Source: a virus
Reading direction: 5' to 3' (one strand)
Virus record (IMG/VR): IMGVR_UViG_3300020436_000085
Location: 1-25,652 of that record
Length of the DNA: 25,652 nt
Below the pieces are notes generated by a model. That model was not told the DNA's origin, ran no database searches, and saw nothing but the letters and a program-made list of their open reading frames with translations. Positions 14,465 to 23,725 of the stretch are shown piece by piece (the first letter of the stretch is position 1; the number at the start of each line of letters is the position of its first letter). The position numbers and the translations under genes are program-made.

Positions 14465-17400
14465 ATGGTTAGAGCGACAACACTTGCATATCAGTTTCTT
14501 TTGGCTGGTTATTACGATGACTTTAATGGTGCGAGAGCAATCCCCAATGATAACAACAACCCAAGTCTAACTGCTACATACGACCATGCTAACACGCACT
14601 ACGGCAACCCGATGAATGGAGAGGCTACTCTCAATACACGCTATCGTTGGTCTTTCGCAGACCGAGAGCAATATGATGGGAGTACAACGCCTACTTCTGG
14701 TGGCACAAGTGTTGCTACCGCCACTAACAAATTTCTAAAAAATACTGGACCCGCAGAATGGCTTACCTATGATGTATCAAGACAAGACCCGGAACATTGG
14801 GAAGGTAGAGCGCAACTACAATATCCAGATAGTCACATAGCAAACAAATACAGATTCAACAATTCTGGTAGCGAGGGTTACTTGCTGTTTTGTAACGGCC
14901 ACGATACAGCCGGTTCATACTACATACCGACAGGAGATTATGATTCTACTTTCGGTAGAGATGAACGACAACCTTATACAGTCCAATATTATGACGCTGG
15001 TACTTCTACTGGTGAAAGTAGTGCAGGTAAATTAAATAGTGTAGGTCCGTCTAACGTAGGTTATATGCAACGCGCTCATTTGACAAGCGTTTGGATGGCA
15101 GAAAGAAACTTTGATTTTAACCATTTTACAACCCCTTCTAGTGATACCGTAGAGACACCTAGACTTCACTATATGCCACATCGTTCTCCATCTGGTATGC
15201 CTTTCTTGTGCATACAAACTTGTTTTGATGACAACGCTAGTATAGTAGTAGATAGTCAAAAAAGACCAGCGATTGCATATGATGGCCTTCTAAATAGCAG
15301 ACAAGACAACGATACATTTGGTTTACGTTTTGCTATTCAATCTTTGTCTATGGGTAATTTAGCGCAAAGTTATGTGGCTAATTCGCCAAAACTAACAATA
15401 CAGATAGGGTTTCCGTCTTCTATTACACCTACTGGAGAAAAAGGTTTTTCTGAAAACACAAATACCGCCGCTATCGAATGGGAAATAGATTTGGGTGCTA
15501 GTACCGCTGCTAACAACGGGTTGGGCGGTACATATGATTATCACAATCATATAACTACTTGGGACGGTAGCACTTACGACGCTGCTTCATTGTGGATAGA
15601 TTTAGAATTTGTTATAGATTATACCAATAACAGATTTACAGTTTACAAGGATGGTACGGCTATAAAAAATACAAGTGGTGCAGATGGCCCATTCACTATG
15701 AATAACAACGCAGATACATCGGGTTCTTTCCTACCGTCAGAGATGAAAGGATGGCAGATTATTGTAGAAGAAGGAACTAACGCTGCTAACGATAATCATT
15801 ACACTCTTATGTTAGATAGAGTTGGTTTGTATCAATCTTTGACAGAGAGAGCAGATGGAACTCAAATGCCTCCTATCGATTCTATGAATATAGTTTCTAA
15901 TGTAAATGCTATATCTACCATGCAACTAAAAATTAGTGATGACCCCGGAATGAATACGTCTACTGGCGCAGTTGGGCTTAGGGACCAAGACTATGTTCAT
16001 TTCTTTAATAAAATTTTCACTGGTGCTGTCAATGATTGGTCGCTTCTTCTTTTTCACGGTAATCTTAATCGTCCTTTGTGGTGGGGCTTTTTAGAAAATA
16101 TGTCTATAAGACAAGGCCCAAAAACTAGACAAATAAATCTTTCAGCGCGTGACCCACTATCTTTACTAGATAGACAAGTACCTCTTTGGGAGTTGGGTCA
16201 GAAAGGACTGAATACGAATGAGCAAGGAACTGCTTACTGGACTAGAGAAGCGCAAGATTTCAATAGTGCGTTTTACTTCGGTGCGTCCCCACTAAAGACA
16301 CTAAAATCTACCGTAGGCTTAGAAAGCGTAGATTCTTATGCTGTACGCACAGACCAAAGAACACAGGTGTATTCTGCTCATCCTATACAGATGTATAACA
16401 ATGAAGATACTTTTGGACCCAACGATATAGAAAATGAATATGAGGGTGTTGGGATATTAGGATTTGGTAAAAGAAATGGGGCTAGTGGTAACACGGTAGT
16501 TTACCTTAACGGCAATCCCGGCTACACCACATCAGATACAATCAATATAGTCAACACATCTGCGGCTAGTGGTAGTGGTGGTTACAATAAAGATGGTATC
16601 AGCCCTTCAACTGTGGGTACTATGTTTATGAGAGCGTTACAAAACCGAGGTACTTACGATGAAATACAATTCCTTGAATTTAGTTCTAGTGATTTACCTT
16701 ATGTAGAAGATAATTCAGAATTCATATATGCGGGTAAATATAACTGGAGTGGAAACGGTCAAGTACACACAAGCAACGCAACAGAAATGGACGTATATTG
16801 TTTTTACTTTACTACTGACCCCGGACTAAAAACAGGAGATATTTTCACAGTACCCGAAAACTCAAAGGGTACAGGTACATATGCAAATTACGGAGATATA
16901 TCTAATAAAACACACAGAGTAGTATCAGTAAGAAAGGTAGCGAATAGTTATAGTTCCCCCGGCGGAACACAAACACTTTATGCTTGGTATCTAGCAACCG
17001 CCGCTCTTACTTCTGCCGCTACTCATTTTTACATAGTCACTACTAATACACCTGCTCCAACTGAATATGGAACCTTCGGTAATAGACATCAAGCGATAGC
17101 AAATCAATCTGGAGCATTTTCAAACAGTCCTACTACCGTTACTGTAAATACAAGTGGTGGGGGCATAAGTGATTTTTACGATAGTTCTACAAGCGACCCT
17201 AGAATGAAAACTCCATTTAAGATTAGAAAAAGTGCGCCCGCTGGAAATTTAGCAGCCCAATTTTTTACTTATACTGGTAAATCATCTAATGACCTTACGG
17301 GTTGTAGTGGTGTGGTTGGCGGTGTGACTAACGAAAGATTATTCCAGACAGGTGCATTATCTGATGATTTTGTAGGTATAATGTGTAAAGAAAGAGGTCA

Positions 17401-20400
17401 AGTAGTACCCGTTACGACAAGTGTTACAGATATAAAAGAAAGAGCCATACACGCTAGATGGATGAGAGATTTACCTCAATCTTTGTGGTTTCAATATCAT
17501 TTTGGTATTATCAACAAAGCGACTCATGCTAGTGGGTTCACTTCTTTGGGTGTTTCTACCAGTTCTGGTGCTACAACAGTACAGATAAGTTCTACACTGT
17601 ATAGTGCGATTACTCAAAACGCAGGTTTAGCGGAGTTTGTAAATTCAGACGGTACGACAGATACCTTTATTTACAGAGGGAAAGCAACTGCCGGTGGTAA
17701 TTATTTCCTTATAGGGTGTTTATTTATTAGTAAAAATCACACCGGAGCAGCAAAACTTAATATTTTGACCACTAAAGATACCTACAAACACTGTTGGGTT
17801 TTATGGGCAGATATGAGAAACGATGGTCGTGCTGATGCTGATGGAGGTAAAAGAAAACAATCTTTTGGTATCATTGAGCCGGGTGTAGATAATTATGAAA
17901 TAGATTTATTTTATACAGACCAATTAGATGAGAACGGTAATCCAGATGTCTTTACTGATTTGAAATTAGGTAGTGATGTAGACTTATGGGAGGTAAACGC
18001 AAATATCGACACTAGCACTAGAGGAGCATGGTCTAAACCAGCAGATTATACAACCAACGCATCTGCGACTTTAGCAGACGCTTCCGGTGCTATAAGACTT
18101 ACTGTTAGTTCCGGTCACGGTGTTGTAGCCAACGATTACATACATATTTTTAATAGTAGTTCACACGACGGAGTTTATCAAGTTTCTGCTGTAACATCGA
18201 CAACCATTACTCTAGGAGCAAGTACCTTCGTAACATCTGACTCCGGTGGTAGTGGTGGAATACATTATTGTAAAACCACTGGTAGCGAAACAGACTTAAC
18301 ACAATACCACGATTGGGAAGATAAGGCCGGTGCTTTCTTAATAGTAGATACGTCTAAATTCTTTAACTTAAACACTACTGCTAACTTCGGTAAATCTGGT
18401 CAAGATGCTGGAGGTAGAACAGATTTGGGAGATTACGTAACTAACGGTTTAGGAGATGTTGCTCTCATAGATTCTTATTATAGGGAGGCTATATCTTCTT
18501 ACAAAAACATAAGCACTCCTTATAACAACCATACTAATCAATTTAGAATAATATGCGATTCATCTACCGAAGATAGAAACATAACTACTGGAGATATGCA
18601 CATAGAAATAGGCGGAGATAGTGTTGATTTTCCTTACGCTGGAACAGGTAGAGTTATCGGTTTTGCTGGTAATGCTGGTGGAAATCAAACACAAACTACA
18701 AACTACATACAGTGGACAGATTCATTGATGACGGCATTTAGTGGAGGAGGCACTATTGTCCATGACACTTCTGCCAAAGAATATGTTTTGACTGTTTCTG
18801 GAGCAGATTTTAGAAATTTGATACCTTACACTATTTCTGCGTTGTTCGGTGCTAATCTTTATCCATTTGCTAAAAACACTACAACAGGAGAAGTCAGTAT
18901 AGTAACGCAGATAAGTTCAACAAGCGGGGGCAGTCCTAGTGTTTCACAGTACGATAAAATACATTTTGCTGCTAACGACAACACGAAGATTGCTGACTAC
19001 CCTAACATAGCGGGTTTTTCTGCGTTTTCTGCCGGGAATACATGGGAAGTTCCTAAACAACTAATGGGTGTTTTTGGCACAAGTCTTTCTTCACAACAAA
19101 ATCTAACAACTTATTCACCATCTGAAATAGAACTTGCTATAAACGCTGAATTTGCTCAATATGATACACCTAGAATATTATTCCCTACTATGACAGTATC
19201 AGCCACACCTACTAACTCACAATACAATTCTATTCAAGTTTTGAACGCAGTTACATCTACTAACTTAGGAAGGCTTATGATGAGAGTAAAGGGGTTTGTT
19301 GAATCTCCAAACATAGGTACATATTATGAGAGTGATAAAATGAGAATGTTGTGGAATGCTGGTCTAATGAAAACGTGGCTACCACGTACCCGACTATCAA
19401 CCATTTACGACATAGCGAATGTGCCAAATACTACTCAGATGACTGTTGATGGAACAACAGATGCAAACACGCAAGATGATTTTGGGTCTGTTCTTAACAC
19501 TAGGTCAAAGACGGTTTACAGTATAGTAAAAACAGCGCAACAAAATTCTGGAGTTGGTAGGACTAACGCCCTATCTTTGAATTTTTCTTTCATGATTGGT
19601 AGAGATGGCAGAATAGAATTTAGACCATCTTACAATTTGGGTTACGCCTTTGATAGAAGTAATTTAATGATAAGCGATTTGACGACAGATATGGGTAGTA
19701 TGATTACACACGTTAGAACTTATTTCAAGGGAGGCACTGCTTTTGCAGATTTCCCAGACCCCGGAGTGTCGGACACTACAAGATGGAAAATACTTGAGCA
19801 TCCCGAAGTAATAAATCATAGTGAGGCATTTAGTTTATCCAAACAAGAACTTGAAAGGTCTAAAAAAGCGAGAATGTCAATTGTCGCCGAACCTATAAGA
19901 AGTTCAACAGAAACCGATAAAATGCTAAGTGGTGGCAGATTTGGTTATGTAGCAGATACCCATAGAGTTCTTGACCATCAAGACGGAGAATATTCATATG
20001 ATTGGGCGCATATAGCGGCAGGTTTTACCCCGTTCCCCGGTATGGTAAACGGTATGGATGGTAACTTAAAAACATCGACTAATATTCATTCAAGATATGG
20101 ACAATCTGCTCCTTATACTTCTATTACTGCATCCGGCGCAGCAGATATTGAATATGATGAGCAATATTATTTCTATGGTGCTAACAGTGTCAATTACGCT
20201 ATGCAAATTGTACACATACCACAAGATATGCCAAAACAAAGCGATACTACTAACAACGAACTTAGGGTTTTCGTTGGACTAAAGCCCGGTCAAAGCGGAA
20301 CGGACATAGACAACGCTGAATTTGTATTATTATTAGTAGATTACGAATTTTCAAACAGTGCTACCACTAACGGTTACACGTCTTCTACGGTAGCATCATT

Positions 20401-21811
20401 AGTTGCCACAAGAAGAGGAGAGACACATAAGTTTGTTAAGAATAGTGGGTTCTATCAGATGGTCGTACCTTCTTCTTATTCTTCGACACTTAATTCTGCT
20501 GGCGCACAAATAGTAGTTTCTTTCAACGCAGAATATTGTCGTGCGCTTTTAAGACATAGATGTGGCGACCCAACCGCTAGTAGTGATATATTGGAAAACG
20601 CACACGGTCTTACTGGTGTCTCAACAGGTTACATTACTGGTGGTAACGATAACAGTATTTTCCCACTAGGGGGCAGAAAATACAGTGAGTTCGGTGATTT
20701 TGCTTATGGTCGTAGTGAATGGTATGCTCCTAGACTTCATGTTGTAGATGATATTAAGTTTGTTCCGGGTGGACAAGTCACTTACACTGACAAAGGTTTA
20801 GATTTGAATGATGAAACTTTTTTTACACAAGGAGTAAGTTGGAGAGTGCGTGGACAAAACACAGAGCAAGTTACATTGAGATTGGAAAGAGATGAATCTT
20901 TTTCTGCCGCTGGTGTTTTACCTTACATCGCATCTATGGGCATAAGTCCGCGCACAGGAGAGAGTAGTAATGGTAGAGGCTGGTTGCTTCCAGATACACA
21001 AGGCCCGGCTAACCCCGGTGGCGTACCTCCCGATATAGGCCCACTACCTAGTGACCCACATAACCCTCTTCCCGGCGTACCTACCGGCGGTCTTACTCCG
21101 GGCGTTCCTTCTGGTGGCACAGGTTCTTCTATGCCTATGGAAACTAACTTCAACAACCTGACTGCTGGCTCATACGGTAACTTGAAGGGAAGAATGAATT
21201 TAGATAGTGACCAATTTAGTAATCAAGGTACTTTTGGTATTCTAGGTCAAAAGAAACCCGGTCCTACGCCGGGTGCTATGCGACCAAGCACCGGAGAAAG
21301 TATGAACATAGCACCGCATCTTGGTGCGGCTACAAAAACATCTGATGGAGTAACTTTACCCGGCATAGGAAGTAGCGATAATACAGGTAGTAGTAAAAAT
21401 GGAGTACAGGGTATCACAGAAGTACCAATCGATGTTTTGAATAACGAAATAAATGTAACTGCGGTGGTATCTTGTGGTGCTGGTTCAGAATTGGTAAGTA
21501 CAGGAGTGAACTCGCAAAAAGCCGTTCTTTCCGTTACAGTAAAATGCTTAGAGACAGATATATCTAAAACTCATTCTGTCACAGTGGCTTTAGGTACTGA
21601 TAAACAGATGGTAGAATTACTACCTGTCTGTCTGCTTGATGGTGCTTCTACATACGGCAACAATATAGAAGTAACAGTTAGCCGTGACCCCGGTTCTGGA
21701 AACGATACTGCTAGTTATAGAACAGTTAAGATACATTCAATACAAACATTGTTCAAGCGAGCGGCGTTCATGACTAAAGGTTTAGGCGACCAATTTAGTT
21801 CGTTTTCGTGA
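14465..21811 (+). CDS. Giant tail-tip/hub protein with lectin-like and beta modules
   Basis: This 2448-aa protein follows the tape measure, the usual place of distal-tail, hub and host-contact proteins. No enzymatic motif was seen. Approximate layout: N-terminal beta region (FLLAGYYDDFNGARAIPNDN); LamG-like part near 339-456 (ASLWIDLEFVIDYTNNRFTV); a segment near 537-572 with PLWWGFLENMSIRQGPKTRQ then INLSARDPLSLLDRQVP, like baseplate/tail-tip proteins; TGKSSNDLTG beta module near 917-946 and a related one near 1027-1075; another beta module near 1200-1262; a hub-like part near 1590-1810 (FMIGRDGRIEFRPSYN, HVRTYFKGGTAFADFPDPG); Pro/Gly linker near 2176-2222; C-terminal beta sandwich near 2319-2436. 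It probably merges several tail-tip functions. It overlaps the convergent nuclease gene by 17 bp. Domain boundaries are estimates. Confidence 0.7.
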   Translation: MVRATTLAYQFLLAGYYDDFNGARAIPNDNNNPSLTATYDHANTHYGNPMNGEATLNTRYRWSFADREQYDGSTTPTSGGTSVATATNKFLKNTGPAEWLTYDVSRQDPEHWEGRAQLQYPDSHIANKYRFNNSGSEGYLLFCNGHDTAGSYYIPTGDYDSTFGRDERQPYTVQYYDAGTSTGESSAGKLNSVGPSNVGYMQRAHLTSVWMAERNFDFNHFTTPSSDTVETPRLHYMPHRSPSGMPFLCIQTCFDDNASIVVDSQKRPAIAYDGLLNSRQDNDTFGLRFAIQSLSMGNLAQSYVANSPKLTIQIGFPSSITPTGEKGFSENTNTAAIEWEIDLGASTAANNGLGGTYDYHNHITTWDGSTYDAASLWIDLEFVIDYTNNRFTVYKDGTAIKNTSGADGPFTMNNNADTSGSFLPSEMKGWQIIVEEGTNAANDNHYTLMLDRVGLYQSLTERADGTQMPPIDSMNIVSNVNAISTMQLKISDDPGMNTSTGAVGLRDQDYVHFFNKIFTGAVNDWSLLLFHGNLNRPLWWGFLENMSIRQGPKTRQINLSARDPLSLLDRQVPLWELGQKGLNTNEQGTAYWTREAQDFNSAFYFGASPLKTLKSTVGLESVDSYAVRTDQRTQVYSAHPIQMYNNEDTFGPNDIENEYEGVGILGFGKRNGASGNTVVYLNGNPGYTTSDTINIVNTSAASGSGGYNKDGISPSTVGTMFMRALQNRGTYDEIQFLEFSSSDLPYVEDNSEFIYAGKYNWSGNGQVHTSNATEMDVYCFYFTTDPGLKTGDIFTVPENSKGTGTYANYGDISNKTHRVVSVRKVANSYSSPGGTQTLYAWYLATAALTSAATHFYIVTTNTPAPTEYGTFGNRHQAIANQSGAFSNSPTTVTVNTSGGGISDFYDSSTSDPRMKTPFKIRKSAPAGNLAAQFFTYTGKSSNDLTGCSGVVGGVTNERLFQTGALSDDFVGIMCKERGQVVPVTTSVTDIKERAIHARWMRDLPQSLWFQYHFGIINKATHASGFTSLGVSTSSGATTVQISSTLYSAITQNAGLAEFVNSDGTTDTFIYRGKATAGGNYFLIGCLFISKNHTGAAKLNILTTKDTYKHCWVLWADMRNDGRADADGGKRKQSFGIIEPGVDNYEIDLFYTDQLDENGNPDVFTDLKLGSDVDLWEVNANIDTSTRGAWSKPADYTTNASATLADASGAIRLTVSSGHGVVANDYIHIFNSSSHDGVYQVSAVTSTTITLGASTFVTSDSGGSGGIHYCKTTGSETDLTQYHDWEDKAGAFLIVDTSKFFNLNTTANFGKSGQDAGGRTDLGDYVTNGLGDVALIDSYYREAISSYKNISTPYNNHTNQFRIICDSSTEDRNITTGDMHIEIGGDSVDFPYAGTGRVIGFAGNAGGNQTQTTNYIQWTDSLMTAFSGGGTIVHDTSAKEYVLTVSGADFRNLIPYTISALFGANLYPFAKNTTTGEVSIVTQISSTSGGSPSVSQYDKIHFAANDNTKIADYPNIAGFSAFSAGNTWEVPKQLMGVFGTSLSSQQNLTTYSPSEIELAINAEFAQYDTPRILFPTMTVSATPTNSQYNSIQVLNAVTSTNLGRLMMRVKGFVESPNIGTYYESDKMRMLWNAGLMKTWLPRTRLSTIYDIANVPNTTQMTVDGTTDANTQDDFGSVLNTRSKTVYSIVKTAQQNSGVGRTNALSLNFSFMIGRDGRIEFRPSYNLGYAFDRSNLMISDLTTDMGSMITHVRTYFKGGTAFADFPDPGVSDTTRWKILEHPEVINHSEAFSLSKQELERSKKARMSIVAEPIRSSTETDKMLSGGRFGYVADTHRVLDHQDGEYSYDWAHIAAGFTPFPGMVNGMDGNLKTSTNIHSRYGQSAPYTSITASGAADIEYDEQYYFYGANSVNYAMQIVHIPQDMPKQSDTTNNELRVFVGLKPGQSGTDIDNAEFVLLLVDYEFSNSATTNGYTSSTVASLVATRRGETHKFVKNSGFYQMVVPSSYSSTLNSAGAQIVVSFNAEYCRALLRHRCGDPTASSDILENAHGLTGVSTGYITGGNDNSIFPLGGRKYSEFGDFAYGRSEWYAPRLHVVDDIKFVPGGQVTYTDKGLDLNDETFFTQGVSWRVRGQNTEQVTLRLERDESFSAAGVLPYIASMGISPRTGESSNGRGWLLPDTQGPANPGGVPPDIGPLPSDPHNPLPGVPTGGLTPGVPSGGTGSSMPMETNFNNLTAGSYGNLKGRMNLDSDQFSNQGTFGILGQKKPGPTPGAMRPSTGESMNIAPHLGAATKTSDGVTLPGIGSSDNTGSSKNGVQGITEVPIDVLNNEINVTAVVSCGAGSELVSTGVNSQKAVLSVTVKCLETDISKTHSVTVALGTDKQMVELLPVCLLDGASTYGNNIEVTVSRDPGSGNDTASYRTVKIHSIQTLFKRAAFMTKGLGDQFSSFS

Positions 21812-22517
21812 TTGGGTCACGTAGAGATAATATCCGTCGCGCCTTCTCCCTACCGATGCCGGGAATCTTCATCAACTGTTTTTGTGAAGTTTTACTGTTT
21901 AATAATTTAGGAATCGTAATGAATTCATCCATCAATTGTTCTGCTAGATGCGGTGTTATACCTTGGATGGATGATAACGCCTTGATAGGAGCCTCTAGGC
22001 TTGCCGTCTGAGCCACCTTTACGGTTTTGGGTACGTTACCTAGCCTGTCGGTAATTAAGTGGTTTGTGTGCGTTGTCATGATAAAATCTACAAATTCTTC
22101 CATAGTTAAAAACTGCATGAATTTTATGTTTGGAAACCTAGAGTAAAAAGATACCTTGAAAGATTTTATAACAGACCTCATCTTAGACATTTCTTTTGCT
22201 ACCGATTGAGCAGTAGGTCTTCCGCCGGGAACCCAAGGTTTTAATTTAGTTCCGTAGACAACTAACATAGGATTCTCAAATGCTTCTTCAAGGTCACGTA
22301 GTTGCGCTACGATAGTTCTAGTTCTACCTATCCCTAAGATAGACCTATACAAATCGTTTATTTCTTTGGCTTCTATACCTATATCACCTATGATATAATC
22401 AGCCGAGTCTAAACGCGCTACTTTCGCTATGCCGTTTGGTGATTGATTAGCGTCGCCACCGCGCATAAGCATTTTGTGTATGACCTTCTCGTTCTCTCGG
22501 TCATCTATTAGAATCAT
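21795..22517 (-). CDS. ERCC4/XPF-family nuclease with helix-hairpin-helix end
   Basis: This 240-aa protein would cut branched or flapped DNA during replication or repair. The N-terminal nuclease domain starts ILIDDRE (D5-D6-R7-E8) and continues with DSADYIIGDIGIEAKEIND: D40, E49, K51 and D55 match the GD...ERKxxxD catalytic pattern, but Gly is Ala39 and the Arg of ERK is Ala50. The C-terminal part (about 180-235) has two helix-hairpin-helix motifs, IQGITPHLAEQLMDEF and KIPGIGREKARRIL, used for DNA binding. It has no helicase domain, so it resembles nuclease-only XPF or viral ERCC4 proteins. It is the last gene of the leftward operon, 26 bp after the primase, and its 3' end overlaps the tail gene. 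It has no clear Shine-Dalgarno. Confidence 0.8.
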   Translation of the reverse strand: MILIDDRENEKVIHKMLMRGGDANQSPNGIAKVARLDSADYIIGDIGIEAKEINDLYRSILGIGRTRTIVAQLRDLEEAFENPMLVVYGTKLKPWVPGGRPTAQSVAKEMSKMRSVIKSFKVSFYSRFPNIKFMQFLTMEEFVDFIMTTHTNHLITDRLGNVPKTVKVAQTASLEAPIKALSSIQGITPHLAEQLMDEFITIPKLLNSKTSQKQLMKIPGIGREKARRILSLRDPITKTN

Positions 22518-22540
22518 AGATAATACTACGCTAACTCCCT

Positions 22541-22551
22541 TTATTAATTAA
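22541..22551 (-). promoter_or_regulatory. Possible TATA element before the ERCC4 nuclease gene
   Basis: On the minus strand TTAATTAATAA lies 24-34 nt upstream of the nuclease ATG and overlaps the primase stop. Archaeal spacing would put the transcription start within a few bases of the ATG, giving a nearly leaderless message, which fits the lack of a Shine-Dalgarno at this start. The evidence is composition and spacing only; read-through from the operon is equally possible. Confidence 0.28.
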
Positions 22552-23560
22552 CTCTTGTTAGATTATGCGCCCAACAGTCGTGACCGTCACAAAGACCGCG
22601 AGCAGCGTACCAGCCAGCAGAAGGAGACCTATCGTAAGTCAACAAAGTTCTGATGTGTCCTCTACTTACACTAGGATTAAAGTCTCTCCAATTCAAAGTC
22701 TCAATGTAGGTCAGTATCTCATCTTCCATAGACTTCATTTTGTCAGCCGGGACACTAGATGCTGGCGCAAACCAACGTAGGTTTTCAGCCATATGTAGAA
22801 CTAAGGCTACACGAATCTCATGACTAGGATTGGTAACTTGTATTGCTCTATCTAAGCAGGGAGGTATAGGCACAGTGCTATGTGTGCCTACTTCTCCCGA
22901 AAAGGTTCCGCTAGATACCCATTGTTCTGTTTCGGGATTATCGATAGCCCATTTTGTAATAGAAAACGTAGGAGACAAATCATCTCCGCGAAACGGGTCT
23001 AGGTGAGTGTAATCATCTACTGGTCTTGTGGGTATGGTAAAATCCATAGGAGAGTCAGCGAATTCACGCGCATCTATGTTGACTGCCCATCTACCCCTAC
23101 TCACATTAAATGTGTCGGGAATCCTAGTCATCTTCTTGGCAAAACCTACGCCATCCAATGTTTTAAGGTCATGCGCTTTACTTCGCTCGTAGCGATTTAG
23201 TTTGCGGTCCCATGAGCCACCGATAACAGGCTCCCTAAACAACTGATGTACGTGAAATCCACGACCAGTAGCAACCAATCTTACGTCGCCTTCTAAGCGA
23301 TTTATCAGTGTTGCTACGTCACGCTTGACATCATTTATACCGCCGCGTTCACCCATATCGAAGTCCCACCACGCTCGGTCAATAACTACACTCTTGTAAT
23401 CTGGTTTCCAAGGGCGTTGAGGGTCACGTTCTTTGAATGAAAACAAAGATGTGTAACAATTTGCTTTACCATTTACGGTATCAACGTAAGAGGAGAATCT
23501 ATCTATCGAAGGGCAAATGCTACGCCGTAAACCAATCTCGCGAGGGAAGGAAAGTAACAT
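22544..23560 (-). CDS. Archaeo-eukaryotic primase with PriL-like Fe-S C-terminus
   Basis: This 338-aa protein is inferred to make primers for the viral DNA polymerase. The catalytic part is of the PriS/AEP type: WWDFDM gives the metal-binding D66-x-D68, ATGRGFHVH (97-105) is the nucleotide-binding SGGxGFH motif, and RIPDTFNVSRGRW (146-158) followed by D163 fits the third motif. The C-terminal part (about 230-330) has PIPPC (C235), SHEIR (246-250) and GLCDGHDC (C324, C329), the pattern of the PriL Fe-S domain. A fourth Cys is not apparent; H302 in RGHIRTL is a possible substitute. Small and large subunit functions would thus be merged in a chain much shorter than PriS plus PriL. It starts 3 bp after the 53-aa gene. 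Confidence 0.75.
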   Translation of the reverse strand: MLLSFPREIGLRRSICPSIDRFSSYVDTVNGKANCYTSLFSFKERDPQRPWKPDYKSVVIDRAWWDFDMGERGGINDVKRDVATLINRLEGDVRLVATGRGFHVHQLFREPVIGGSWDRKLNRYERSKAHDLKTLDGVGFAKKMTRIPDTFNVSRGRWAVNIDAREFADSPMDFTIPTRPVDDYTHLDPFRGDDLSPTFSITKWAIDNPETEQWVSSGTFSGEVGTHSTVPIPPCLDRAIQVTNPSHEIRVALVLHMAENLRWFAPASSVPADKMKSMEDEILTYIETLNWRDFNPSVSRGHIRTLLTYDRSPSAGWYAARGLCDGHDCWAHNLTRVN

Positions 23561-23563
23561 AAC

Positions 23564-23725
23564 TCAACCAACCACCTGCTCATGTCCACACGCGCAGACT
23601 GCTACGACAATAGGAGTTCTTTCGCCACCTTCTTCGCTGGTGACACTCCAAAGGGTCATTTCATCCACCCATTCACAATCACCAGTGCCTTCATCTTTTG
23701 CACATACTGTTACTTTTTTACTCAT
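23564..23725 (-). CDS. 53-aa Cys-rich protein
   Basis: The product begins MSKKVTVCAKDEGTGDCEW and ends VAVCACGHEQVVG. Four Cys, the last pair as CxC followed by GH, could bind zinc. Its start overlaps the nuclease stop (ATGA), and GTGAT lies just upstream. It sits between nuclease and primase genes and may be an accessory of one of them. Coding is supported by the tight fit between neighbours (4-bp overlap, 3-bp gap). No family was recognised. Confidence 0.6.
   Translation of the reverse strand: MSKKVTVCAKDEGTGDCEWVDEMTLWSVTSEEGGERTPIVVAVCACGHEQVVG

Noticed and set aside
20923-21156. Minus-strand 77-aa Pro/Gly-rich frame
   Set aside because: It is the reverse reading of the Pro/Gly linker of the giant tail protein, whose composition yields open frames on both strands.
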